Source: Phycisphaeraceae bacterium
GTDB taxonomy: Bacteria > Planctomycetota > Phycisphaerae > Phycisphaerales > Phycisphaeraceae
Length of the DNA stretch: 64,000 nt
NCBI GenBank assembly: GCA_028284155.1
Contig: JANQSF010000130.1
Location: forward strand, 1 to 64,000
Reading direction: 5' to 3'
Below the pieces are notes generated by a model. It was not told where the DNA came from, made no database searches, and saw nothing but the letters and a program-made list of their open reading frames with translations. Below are positions 61,601-64,000 of this stretch, in pieces. Position numbers and translations under genes: made by a program. The stretch's first letter is position 1, and every line of letters begins with the position of its first letter.

Positions 61601-64000
61601 AAGGGTGTCCCGTTGCCTTACCAAGTGCAGTTCGAAAACTCGTCTGATTCGGTGCGCACCGCCAGCGAAGCGCGCGTCGTGATCGACTTGGACCCAAATC
61701 TTGATCCGTTGACCTTCCAACTGGGCGACCTGCGCATCGGCGACATTCAGGTAAGCCTGCCGCCGGGGCGTGGTTTCTTCCAGGGCGAGTTCGACTTCAC
61801 CGAATCCAAGGGGTTCATTCTGCGCGTCAACGCCGGACTCGAGCCGGTCGACAACATCGCGCAGTGGTTGATCCAGGCGATCGACCCGCGCACGGGCGAA
61901 CTGCTGGACGACCCCGACTTCGGCCTACTGCCGCCAAACGACGCAGACGGCGCGGGCACGGGGCTCGTCTCTTATACCATCCGACCGAAGGCGGGCCTGA
62001 CGACCGGGACGGAGATCAACACGCAGGCACGTGTGCTGCTCAACACCGCCGCGCCGGTTGACACCACGGTGTCGACGGTCACCGCCGACGCCGTTGCGCC
62101 CACAACTGAACTGACCAGGTCAAGCCTGCCCGGCAACGACGTGCTGCTCGAGTGGACGGCCGACGACGACGTGATGGGCAGCAGCGTGGCGGGTGTGAGC
62201 CTGTTCGTCGCGCGCAACGGCGGCAACTACGAACTGGTCACGGCGTTGTCGACCGACGATTCGTTCGTCTTCGACGGTGTGGCGGGCGAGACGTACGAGT
62301 TCCTCGCGTTGGCCGTCGACAACGCGGGCAACCGCGAAACGCCGCCGTTGGGCGTCACCTCGCCTGACGACGGATCGAGCGTCAACCTCGGCGCGCTGCC
62401 ATCCTTTGACCGCACCACCGCGCCGAATCTGGGCGAACCGGCGGCGCAAAGCCCCAACCCGTCGACCAACCCGCTATTCGTTGAGGCCGAACTGGGTGTG
62501 CCCGCGACGCCCGTAACCATCGGCGCAAGCGAGTACGGGACAGTCCTGCAACCGTTCGAGGGCAGGCAGTTCGCCACGGGCATCGGCCCGAGTCACGCGA
62601 ACATCGGCCCGATGGCAATCACCACCACGCCCGACGGTTCCGTGCTGGCCAGCGGAGGCCTGAACCGCGGTGGCCTGTACCTCTTCCCGTTCGAGGGCGG
62701 CGACGCCTCCGACCCGGACGTGCCGGGCGAGCTGCTGACCATCCTGCCCCACCCCGTATTCGACCTGGCGTTCGACGCCAACGGCGGCCTGTGGGCCGCG
62801 ACCGGCGGCGGACCGCTCCTGCAACTCGACCCGACCACCGGCGGCATCGTCGGTGAGTTCGGCGACAGCCTCACGCAGACGCTCGCCGTCGACCCACAAA
62901 CCGGCGAGGTCTACATCTCGTCCGGCGACGGCATCGAGATCTTCGACCCTGTTGCGCAAACGTTCCGCCACTTCAGCGACCTGCGCGTGGGCAACATGCG
63001 CTTCGCGCCAGACGGCTCGCTCTGGGCCGCGGTCTGGCCGGACCGCGGCGAGGTCGTCCGGTTCCAGCGGTCCACCAACCCGCTGGACCGTGGCGGGCTG
63101 GTTGACGACCCGCAACTCATGCTGCGCTATCAGGAACAGATCGACTCGATCACGTTCGGTGTACCGGGTTCAGATCTTCAGGACTTGTTGTTCATCACGA
63201 CCAACGGGGACCGGTTCGGCCGATCGGGCGGGGCGCTGATCATGGTCGACCTGGCGACGTTGCAGAGCGTGACCATCGCCGAGATGGGCACGCGCGGCGA
63301 CGTCCTGCGCGCGACGCCTGACGGCCGCGTGCTGGTCAGTCAATCGAACCAGATCGACGTCATCAGCCCGATCGTCGCGCCGCAGGTTGCGTTCGTCAGC
63401 CCGCCGGACGATTCGCTGGTGGCGCTGCCGTTCGGCATGATCGTCGTCGCGTTCGACCAGGACATGTTCCAGGGCCAGGGCGACGAGGCAGGGTCTGTGC
63501 TCAACGCGGACAACTACGCGCTGAGCAACGACCGAGGCGACGTGTTCACGCCAGTGTCCGTGCAGTACGACACCGACACGCGAAGCATACTGCTCATTTT
63601 CGACGCCCTGGAACCGGGCATTTTTGACTTCACCATCGAAGGGCGGGTCGAAAGTGCCAAGGGCCTGGCGATGGGCGATGACTTTACGTCGAGTTTCACG
63701 GCCGTGTCTGACTTCACGGCGTTGGTTGACATTCAGTTCACCAATCCGCGTTCGGATCGCGCGACGGCAACCGTTTCTTACGACGTGGTCATCACAAACA
63801 CAGCGACACACGACCTGCTGCTGCCACTGTTGCTCGTGCTCGATCCGCTGGACGGCTTCCGCGGCGTGCCGCAGGGCAACGCGGGCGTCAACCAGGACGG
63901 GGCGTTCCTGATCGACCTGACCGACGTGCTGCCGCCTGACGGCAGACTTCAACCAGGTGAATCGACGACGGGTCGCACGCTGGTGATCGACAACATGGTC
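40652..64000 (+). CDS. Giant multi-domain LEPR-XLL surface/secreted protein (3' end outside the window)
   Basis: The frame runs 7,783 codons to the window edge without a stop, roughly 0.8 MDa and unfinished. The start is fixed: an in-frame TAG lies at 40646-40648, two codons before the ATG. The N-terminus carries LEQRVLLS (residues 48-55), a variant of the planctomycete LEPR-XLL motif that marks very large exported proteins; no ordinary signal peptide is seen. Order by residue: PPC/beta-sandwich repeats (about 60-3150) with inserted DNRLRE-like, LamG-like, propeller and carbohydrate-binding-like modules; CARDB (3260-3387); a multi-LamG cassette (3410-4502); CARDB array (4503-6417); IPT-like (about 6540-6620); FN3-like (7167-7233); beta-propeller (7303-7567); Big_5-like (7577-7677). 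It is probably an adhesin or matrix protein. No catalytic domain was recognised. Confidence 0.9.
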   Translation, partial: MNIKSARPWLCDVLPTLPTRMPPPPPLACRGGGDARARRHTFAAVEALEQRVLLSSFVLLNPTATSDVAMGPAPAWFTVPDASPVELSACGVRPASAPLQAQGSGQLPIAFGQTAVGEISDPVADEWLFDLTISAADFDRPFSIVVDGDGVLRPMLELLDTGGTVMATGAAGTNTFDTRIDEVVIDAADGAGTYQVRVTAFTTEMGAFEVGVSDGPIDTVTPIPFSTFIPGFIDRTGDEDFYSFDAQAGDVVTIDAEGTGFSADAELTGPNGFVALTGDSNARSTVTLTETGTYNVRVRGGGAASVGHGPFLLSVSDPQPMPTAMSFGERARVAIGVEGDVALFTFHADAAHVGKPVSIAVSSELAGQSFQGRLQLIGPDGITVLASTSDNNTHVFALEIDDFVLPAEGDYSVRFFDSGNDHVGNFLIGISDQPTQSATPLPAFNTTVSGSINLLGDVDEYTFTGAVGQVVTVERTSGGSTDITLIAPDGTVVGGGGVNDSLINLVTLPQAGTYTIRVEPRNGTVGTELDNTGGYSFVVWTPTRDPIPTPIAFGQSLPALVGIRGDIVEFSLDVQPEHVGKQVSIVASAESSGRGFNGRLQLIGPDGSTIVASVADNNTHVFAQEIDDFVPTEAGLYTIRYFDSGHDQTGGFTIGVNTQPLETPLPLPAFNTTITGAINELGDVDDYTFDATAGQVVTIQRLTNGSIDMTLFGPGGSVVAGGGVNDNTLLNLVTLPDDGEYTLRIEPSNGSVGTELDNTGAYSFVVWTPERSPTPIPITFGQSLPGEVAVRGDRVLYSLEVLPEHVGRPVSIMMTREATGRGFNNRLQLLRPDGSVLASGADNNSHVFSLEIDDVTLPEAGTYTILAFDSGNDQLSRFSVAVSDQPTETPTAVPIGSKTAGVLEPFADVDEYTVTSTSGQAITLYVSSASSQDTDLTVLRPDGTVAASATGGTDSTLSFTPDVGVTYTVRIEPGGGTINTTLTEIGVYLLEVSDASNPAQYILDAGGDVPIAFGQTIAATIDNAADLDNYVFDGQRNQVVRISVASGRDRGAQLRADVRLFGPGGVQIGSSTSGNHADFKDFTLPSNGQYRIEVSGRGSDVGPYVVGLSDRPVEQNTAPTSTLFNIATDPADGYIGDGPGGPFSSDTLSSIRVGNGGSTPNRVFLNALYFFELPSLTPGTIDQASFSFPYVDDNSGVQMNVWGLGYVSTPTLDTDLTLNGSNDADAGLGVASRTLIQADVVNGIPDPNNTAVEVSTDATGGANLTAFIKSLYAAGAQPGDFAVIRLSPQQGSDPNAGGTTGHVVGFSELDGGAIQPTLTFTADAVPVLTPGEQVGGSIERLADEDIYRFDYNNQTDLILRARSTDNTRALDMQIISPAGTVVRSFSGTTVGGNIVLPVPGQYSVLLRASATSNNDGTRTTDYLLDYDYSAATPSTLPGEPSGPIASLFSVAVPGTPTGAGEPPVAVPPLPTVVQGFDDLGPTNLPFESPFIGQFPSGSGRHVFTFDATAGDTVLIDVEATSRTSVSAVLRDPNGVPISTDTNGGSASVGGTIFATGTYELEVTGSGGGGFVVTSSSRNAQVSTQIVLNDPGLVTTLDTPAGQQIYTFDLATPTTVDLRVDPINGSLFDSLLILEGPDGQQVAATNSGTSSVLNDLHLSATGTYTVVVRPSLPSGGHGAYVISLNTGTTTTITPDVDGTIGFGENASTTIDGANPETQLTFDVLPDQVGKPVSVVVSRNLTGAGFQSRLRVFGPDNALLASVSDNNSHVFALEIDDLILPVAGTYTIQHFDSGNNNSGNFTIALSDQPIETPSQLGGSLLRFTFDDQTDPTANLGTLGSNHDGDLRGNATFVPFAGGHAVSLDGNNSVVSVGGSGSLLNVGDADFSIFARVQTSSAEPGQTDHRFIVGRDNTGFDPTHAVLIQRDTGIPKFSLVDGVDFVVVAGTTPINDGVPHELLAVREGDEMKLFVDGVLEGSAVLPGGFGTADTNAPLMIGGRLAAGLTTDDFIGVIDEVAFSTSGFAQQVAGEINPIGDVDEHTFAGTAGTVITVERTSGSHVDLTLLRPDGSVLAGGGVNDSLINLVTLPTDGVYTVRVEPRNGTVGSELDDTGSYGFAVWTPTRNPAPISLDFGQSVPVSIPIRGDRAFLEFEALPEHVGKQASLVVSSNLTGAGFNSRLQLRDPDGVLIASAADNNSHVFALEIDDFTIEKVGTYEILFFDSGNDQTGNFNIGLSDQPIESAFPLGSPEPAPESDLQIVEPGWALTRTLTLEQAVAAHFNPADGLLYVSQRLSSGGLYRFENDGTATLLDGFSNPGVIGIDPNDGDVFVAEDFGGNIYRLGFGETSRSTWVSGFRSGDDDPAGIAFVPSDYTGTVVNPGDALSVDRGSGGSDDIWLWSPDTAQGESLLHDDDGTMTDPVDITVSSDTIYVVDANGGDSRIYMVGAGGALTQLVTSEPLVNANAIDFDPTSGMLYVGERANRVLRVNPATGDVSVMFSGFENVWWGGLDVSADGTQIAISERTSGQVHVFTNVAASFNEVVSGTINPLGDVDEHTFFALAGTVVTIERTSGNFIDLTLFGPDGSVVAGGGVNDTLLNLVTLPADGVYTVHVEPANGTVGTELDNTGNYSFVVWTPTRDPVPIPITYGQEVQIDLPIRGDIAELTFDVQAQDIGKQVSILVSSELSGRGYNGRLQVRDPNGVLIGSVADNNTHVFAQEVDDYVLTEVGTHTIRFFDSNHDQTGSFRVALSDQPIDTTTAIPGFNSTVNGSITPRGDVDEFTFTMPLPGDNSVLFNGGAESGDLSGWAADVSGTSSGNGDIIASVTSQPQTGPTVLPFAGSRFFTFGNEAAGSVGSGAVLSQSGTAGLNTSTLTLRGRVQTETGDTGEAVLTFLDSSGGVLDSQSTGVLTSDFAWTEFQFSAPVPAAAAEWRVDLIGDLGNGTFINAFFDSIELLTPSPSRVVTIERTSGNHVDLTLFGPDGSVVAGGGVNDILLNLVTLPDDGTYTVRVEPSNGSVGTELDSTGDYSFIVRTPSANPVPTPIAFGESVRVDLPIRGDVALLSFEALPEHVGQPISIVASSNLTSAGYNGRLQLFGPNNAFLAGVSDNNTHVFAQEIDDYLLPTAGTYTIKFFDSGNDQTGSFNIGLSDQPIPAGTEPIVADDPALARQISPVGDVDQFTFDALRGQAFNVFVDALPASLFLDATILDSTGEVRASFTGSNDANISEFVAPEDDTYTIRVEPGGGSVSDRLDNTGDYTIGLEQIVTTPNLVVTAVNPPTEPDIVSGDTVSFSFTVENIGNAATPVSDWSDRAVLSTNATYGDADDIELSVDAHSGALTPGQTYTVNATGDIPEGVSGDFFVIVETDTNNQVLELFAEDDNVTSSAATFHVDPAPYPDLVIEDLMVEVGVVGEPSTTVAYWQFDDATPGDGLNSGDTVTLTDSVGGHDLTAAGSGGFTADSDQPVVNIPNPDGSAGFNGDPVANFGSLNSPGAATGGARLATSTTDAFDLSGRSWTLEGWFNHNGSTPAGFGDIIAGTRDTPDFGGFTLRVTAAHFLTATFLESGGAADSLTVQTSTPITSNEWHHFALIWQDGAGANGSGLAELYLDGAMVGQTDAPAAFDAAVADSNDEDALIIAGREAVGENNFDGLLDEMRFSAVALSPSEFLNAASAAGNALSFDGVDDLVQVGNLGARPTTGTISFWMRADVVENFRNPFTTGPITADGSMGNQAIRFEESSNGGFVTIIGADNADFSTGWTAHNFTGSLVQDRWYHVALAWDSDNDRVVGFLDGQEVFDATNSTWPSNFNNVTVGAGWSTGRHWQGQIDEVRIWDVMRNENQIHGDMNRSLAGDEPGLVAYYRFDEAGGTTAVDSSSSGNDGTLGGGNAAAEPVRVASTAPITSSTLSFTDGDFAGWTSEPINSAAGGQTTQRVSTGGNPDAFWEVTTATNDATFTFHSHPSFVYDPADGPIESITFELEYMNIAFFGQGQVVGFALKHGDSYFGIAGDVTGPAGLGTWNALSTAGTAFVEGDFVPLNGSTGTLDFDGEPITLGFRTSNSGGNTIQVGYDNFHATVVTTSNDSGDNSGPALPVTTGLLAHFRADEGVSETGGLVDQWDDLSGGDHDVGNTGDDRPTLVPDVVNGLPALRFDGNDRLLGSLGETLSGASIFALFQYTVASSDNDYLYTIGDNGISGSQMPLSRRSGERAYHFDGAVANFPPGTQITANEFHISAQVFGERGADSHDLYLDGNDTPLLSTNANNDYNVNGNTFIVGDWNADANHFVGDLVELIVFDRTLSKNERDAVEDYLQERLNVPPTAGGIAAEFNGLRPSSESNPWVYLGDLDEATHVTDNGDGTFNINDDVGSFPPDNRARYRKDVSWESGQRVVEWRSRTNSASPGTSNYTVALNLATGSRLVAVHLAPNSVNFFQNSGGQTIGNSQSISAGYHSYRLEVDESEAGQARLFVDNVLTLEEPLSSFSTTTVEHIEFGARSESGTSSSDWDYVRIPQSLPLTTGHAVTWNTANRGDGDADGGFTERVTVRNVTTDTELVNTTLGVADDLPAGATLPGTFNFNATTPGRYQVQVTTDVADDFFEFNANGHDDAETNNTSTVEFVIDGSDLVVTDLSAPTDLIIGDPADVPISWTVENQGPADTFRSNWVDRVYLSTDNVIGNGDDVQIDEFTRFGALGSGLDYTQNQTVTLPGGLRGQFFLYVTTDANNVEPEPDGEGNNDSALATIDVVEPYADLVVEVVTGTPNNALSGRPIDIDWRVRNNGTGTTNVSSWVDRVVLSDDDVLDAGDTELARVTRNGTLSVNANYTAQTTVNLPQGIEGNFHIFVVTDVEGQVFEFNFEGNNTGRTIDPINIARLPEPDLVVSDATNPTEGQPGQMISVSFAVDNVGEGDAEASWVDRVYLSTDGTLNGASLLATVSRDADVSGHGGAGGTGGTYDVTTDVTVPSVADGEYRIVVVTDDADDVFEGLPGSAGETNNLLVSDDILTVTHPNLVPSITNAPANVTSGDTFAVSFNVTNAGSGDVDVNWVDRVYLSLDTTFDANDLLLNEVGRSAPLPSGDTVGATVDVSTPVSVSGTRFILVVTDAVNDVNEVGDEGDNVVSSVVQIELAPYADLEVSNVVVSGFDVTSPSDVFVDDPATITVDWTVTNNGTGAGQTGSWVDRVYASTDDTFGDADDILLAEFPHNGALAVGDDYTESQSFLLPPAFQGRFRVFVHTDAADVVFENNLEVNNRAAYGEFVDVTRVPYADLIVTDFNADNTGESGNPIQISWTVQNNPANAIGLTTVTAWNDTVDLVTNADGTGFITRLGTFQHTGHLAVGDSYQRVVNAVLPNGISGDFFLKVTAGPGPFEFIYTDNNTAVTGPITVELGDPPDLEVTDLTAPTTALSGSTVDLTWIVRNDGLADAVGTWSDTVRLRDVSDSTRVFTLGSRTYTAGLDAGLSYMRQEQFNLPVNVDGVFRVEVQTNSNNALFEPNKDNNTLQDDQTIVVSLVPRADLQVLSIDAPPTASAGGTAQLSFVVVNQGTVATNTPNWTDRVYLSLDNTISSDDVLVASIPNQSALDPGQQYQSFSPSFVIPKRFRGEVFLIVQADGSNQQNEFPNENNNTQAVAIDIDPIPPSDLVTSDVIAPAQGFDGTQISVTYTVTNRGAGPTNVDNWTDQIWLVSDPGRPDARNDETDFLIRTVGRSGGLEVNESATYTTTVTLPKGVTGQYFILPFSDAYDVVLEDTNADFINPDDPNELDNNNYKGRPITILTTPPSDLAVIDVDPQPVGLGGEPFHVEWTVRNIGGNPAETDAWFDDVYLSSDPNRNAPGAVTWLLGRVLHEGGLGVDETYTGVLDEVLTPAAAGMYVIVESNTFGGPNEPNRSNNTGSAPTVVTNNPADLIVTDVSASQMNFSGELATISWTVENVGAPVWEGTQYWTDQVWLSPDPVFIQDRATALGLVFHTPDGVLGTNESYTQTEEFSLPPGIDGDFYIYIRTNAGGTLSPFGGNNKSNRGIYQNRVFEDPSNNLGSTPIPVVYREPDLFVSDLIVPSSPPQAGDTIPITFTVTNLGGRDTRRGNWIDRIYLSTDPSLDTSDQLLGSAARGGQILPSGDDYTVTRNVRLPDGIEGDFHILVFTDSNLEGPLPPAVPGINFEFRINRVLAREGEYRDEGNNVTAAALPINAAPSPDLRVSQVNAPTNVTVGQDFTVNWTVTNFGSVPTSDLTPSWDDLVYLSRDEFLDLNADLYLGSVGHFNGLDALSSYTESLTVKAPTSIEGPYYVFVVTDPVRNSAPRGKVFEGGAELNNATPTAIPTIFELPPPADLLAEDIVVPGATRSGDDVDIFFTVTNLGPNVAKGSWSDAVYLSVDGVWDINDPFLGRVSFSGQVAAGDSYTQLLQTKIPPVKPGSYRLIVRPDILNQVFEEAGEGNNFTPSADTLTLTVDTLQLGVPFDFTLDPKQERLFQVDVGLGQTLQTDLFGTMGAANELFIRYNDVPTGVVFDAAYDGVLMADQRAIVPSTEPGTYFILVRGHSEPRNDAPATLLADTLPFMITDVFTDRGGDSRYVTTRITGAQFHEDAIVKLVRPGIAEYEPVRYEVLDSTRIQAIFDLTDAPHGLYDVKVINPSGDEAVVPYRYLVEQTLPQDVTVGLGGPRVLAPGATGTYGFSALSRTNIDTPYVYFEFGIPELGLNDKLFNLPFVTFTSNLRGAPDDDRLDALGLTDVPYASLISDINAEPHPGQILAPGYVIDLDTRGFVGATFNVEVYKGLAEILEANPDALEDIEDDDIAFIFSILAAGTPMTRDEFIERQTADALRMREAILADPDPSADTLQFIAANANEWVAFHLAALEEAGLLRPEDEAPPIRESALVNSLLSTLATGLIVGPGGESILDDANEAGGNLIDFFEDVRRWYGHDPDQEGERLPPADEFDQGLTQPTDFEAFNIFVPYGEVMLDIPPAAVPQPPDFGRFLELPGQTADLATLTGPVGFGSENFIPAALGPKGVPLPYQVQFENSSDSVRTASEARVVIDLDPNLDPLTFQLGDLRIGDIQVSLPPGRGFFQGEFDFTESKGFILRVNAGLEPVDNIAQWLIQAIDPRTGELLDDPDFGLLPPNDADGAGTGLVSYTIRPKAGLTTGTEINTQARVLLNTAAPVDTTVSTVTADAVAPTTELTRSSLPGNDVLLEWTADDDVMGSSVAGVSLFVARNGGNYELVTALSTDDSFVFDGVAGETYEFLALAVDNAGNRETPPLGVTSPDDGSSVNLGALPSFDRTTAPNLGEPAAQSPNPSTNPLFVEAELGVPATPVTIGASEYGTVLQPFEGRQFATGIGPSHANIGPMAITTTPDGSVLASGGLNRGGLYLFPFEGGDASDPDVPGELLTILPHPVFDLAFDANGGLWAATGGGPLLQLDPTTGGIVGEFGDSLTQTLAVDPQTGEVYISSGDGIEIFDPVAQTFRHFSDLRVGNMRFAPDGSLWAAVWPDRGEVVRFQRSTNPLDRGGLVDDPQLMLRYQEQIDSITFGVPGSDLQDLLFITTNGDRFGRSGGALIMVDLATLQSVTIAEMGTRGDVLRATPDGRVLVSQSNQIDVISPIVAPQVAFVSPPDDSLVALPFGMIVVAFDQDMFQGQGDEAGSVLNADNYALSNDRGDVFTPVSVQYDTDTRSILLIFDALEPGIFDFTIEGRVESAKGLAMGDDFTSSFTAVSDFTALVDIQFTNPRSDRATATVSYDVVITNTATHDLLLPLLLVLDPLDGFRGVPQGNAGVNQDGAFLIDLTDVLPPDGRLQPGESTTGRTLVIDNMV
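44010..44620 (+). other. DNRLRE-like module within the giant gene
   Basis: After the repeat linker SDRPVEQN the protein has a non-PPC segment of about 200 residues. It contains IRVGNGGSTPNRVFLNALYF and VFLNALYFFELPS, a pattern like DNRLRE / carbohydrate-binding proteins that report broken-chain loops. The following PPC-like sequence resumes at VGGSIERLADEDIYRFDYN. The family assignment is tentative. Confidence 0.5.
46090..46730 (+). other. LamG-like module inserted at a repeat linker
   Basis: After SDQPIETP comes a concanavalin-like domain. It has LLRFTFDDQTDPTANLGTLG, the block HAVSLDGNNSVVSVGGSG, FIGVIDEVAFSTSG at the end, and DEMKLFVDGVL in between, all LamG features. The repeat then resumes at AGEINPIGDVDEHTF. 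Landmark spacing shows about 609 extra nt (203 codons). Confidence 0.75.
47390..48255 (+). other. Beta-propeller-like (NHL/SMP-30) module inserted at a repeat linker
   Basis: The segment repeats NHL-style blades: FNPADGLLYVSQRLSSGGLY, IGIDPNDGDVFVAEDFGGN, IDFDPTSGMLYVGERANRVL and GLDVSADGTQIAISERTS. It begins after SDQPIESAFPLG and ends before VVSGTINPLGDVDEHTF, the same linker as the LamG insertion upstream. Spacing shows about 864 extra nt (288 codons). Confidence 0.75.
48990..49508 (+). other. Carbohydrate-binding-like module inserted inside a PPC repeat
   Basis: The strand DVDEFTFT at 48962 is normally followed 48 nt later by the conserved IERTSG segment; here the distance is 564 nt, so about 516 nt (172 codons) are extra. 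The inserted protein has GGAESGDLSGWAADVSG at its start and NAFFDSIELL at its end, a jelly-roll pattern typical of carbohydrate-binding-like domains. The DNA looks poorer in G+C than its flanks. Confidence 0.7.
50430..50815 (+). repeat. Isolated CARDB-like domain before the cassette
   Basis: The segment NLVVTAVNPPTEPDIVSGDT, the block SWTDR-equivalent DWSDRAVLSTN (Trp at 50555) and the closing LELFAEDDN fit CARDB (cell-adhesion-related bacterial domain). Confidence 0.7.
50878..54160 (+). other. Multi-LamG cassette splitting a CARDB-like domain
   Basis: A CARDB-like domain opens at 50822 (DLVIEDLMVEVGVVGEPS). About 3,284 nt later the matching second half appears (VTWNTANRG at about 54178, then FTERVTVRN at 54223). 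Between them lie LamG-like modules (VAYWQFDD, WTLEGWFNHNG; then LSFDGVDDLVQVGN; then LLAHFRADEGVSE) and a carbohydrate-binding-like stretch (DGDFAGWTSEPINSA). A further sandwich domain (GIAAEFNGLRPSSESNPW) ends in WDYVRIP. Boundaries are estimated to about 15 nt. Confidence 0.75.
54160..59900 (+). repeat. Tandem CARDB-like array
   Basis: The core W-x-D-x-(V/I)-x-L recurs with its Trp at 54596, 54971, 55343, 55736, 56132, 56519, 56882, 57251, 57623, 58043, 58415, 58841, 59285 and 59678. Spacings are 363-444 nt (121-148 residues). Typical text is SWVDRVYLSTD; each unit opens with DLVV-x-D and ends with an acidic E-x-NN motif. CARDB domains form seven-stranded sandwiches and extend surface proteins. 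Copies are diverged, unlike the more similar upstream PPC repeats. Confidence 0.9.

Overview
The window is GC-rich, densely coded bacterial DNA, most likely from a member of the Planctomycetota. The reasons are family-level. A DUF1587/1592/1588/1585 cytochrome-type protein sits beside a Tat-exported DUF1552 protein. There is a secreted sulfatase with a formylglycine motif, a short PEP-CTERM protein, an orphan prepilin-like protein, and a giant protein whose N-terminus carries a LEPR-XLL-like motif (LEQRVLLS). The class cannot be fixed from this sequence. The organism is probably motile, because a nearly complete chemotaxis set is present; no flagellar genes lie in the window.

Layout. Positions 1-16 kb hold housekeeping and envelope genes: the tail of a ThuA-like protein, nadB, a LEA/WHy-type lipoprotein, cstA, a coupled plsC-cmk pair, mltA, an M50 protease, a TetR regulator, ppdK with a clear terminator, an M20-type peptidase, a protein with two DUF3467 copies, a HEPN-like helical protein, and a prepilin-like protein. 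Positions 16-20 kb hold recG and a sialate O-acetylesterase-like protein. Positions 20-33 kb are the chemotaxis island. On the minus strand it runs cheW, mcp (membrane receptor with two PAS domains), cheR, cheD, an HDOD gene, cheY, cheX, cheB, an ABC1/UbiB-type kinase and a DUF420 membrane protein. cheA diverges on the plus strand from a 449-bp intergenic region. Several of these genes overlap by 4-8 bases, which indicates one coupled transcript. Positions 33-40 kb are typical planctomycete degradative and exported genes: esterase, DUF1592, DUF1552, sulfatase and PEP-CTERM protein.

From 40,652 to the end of the window a single plus-strand reading frame stays open for 7,783 codons and leaves the window. 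It encodes a giant, probably surface or secreted protein. The first part is a chain of PPC-like and beta-sandwich repeats. This is followed by a CARDB-type array with 14 tryptophan-marked copies 363-444 nt apart, then IPT-like, FN3-like, beta-propeller and Big_5-like modules.

The most striking observation is that this gene records its own assembly. Repeat spacing is almost constant (198-204 nt between two landmarks in five copies), but in specific copies it is enlarged by 609, 864, 516 and about 3,284 nt. In each case the extra DNA encodes a self-contained foreign module: LamG-like, beta-propeller, carbohydrate-binding-like, and a multi-LamG cassette. The insertions at 48.99-49.51 kb and 50.88-54.16 kb split a repeat domain internally, and the reading frame is kept each time. 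No CRISPR array, tRNA, rRNA or insertion sequence was seen.
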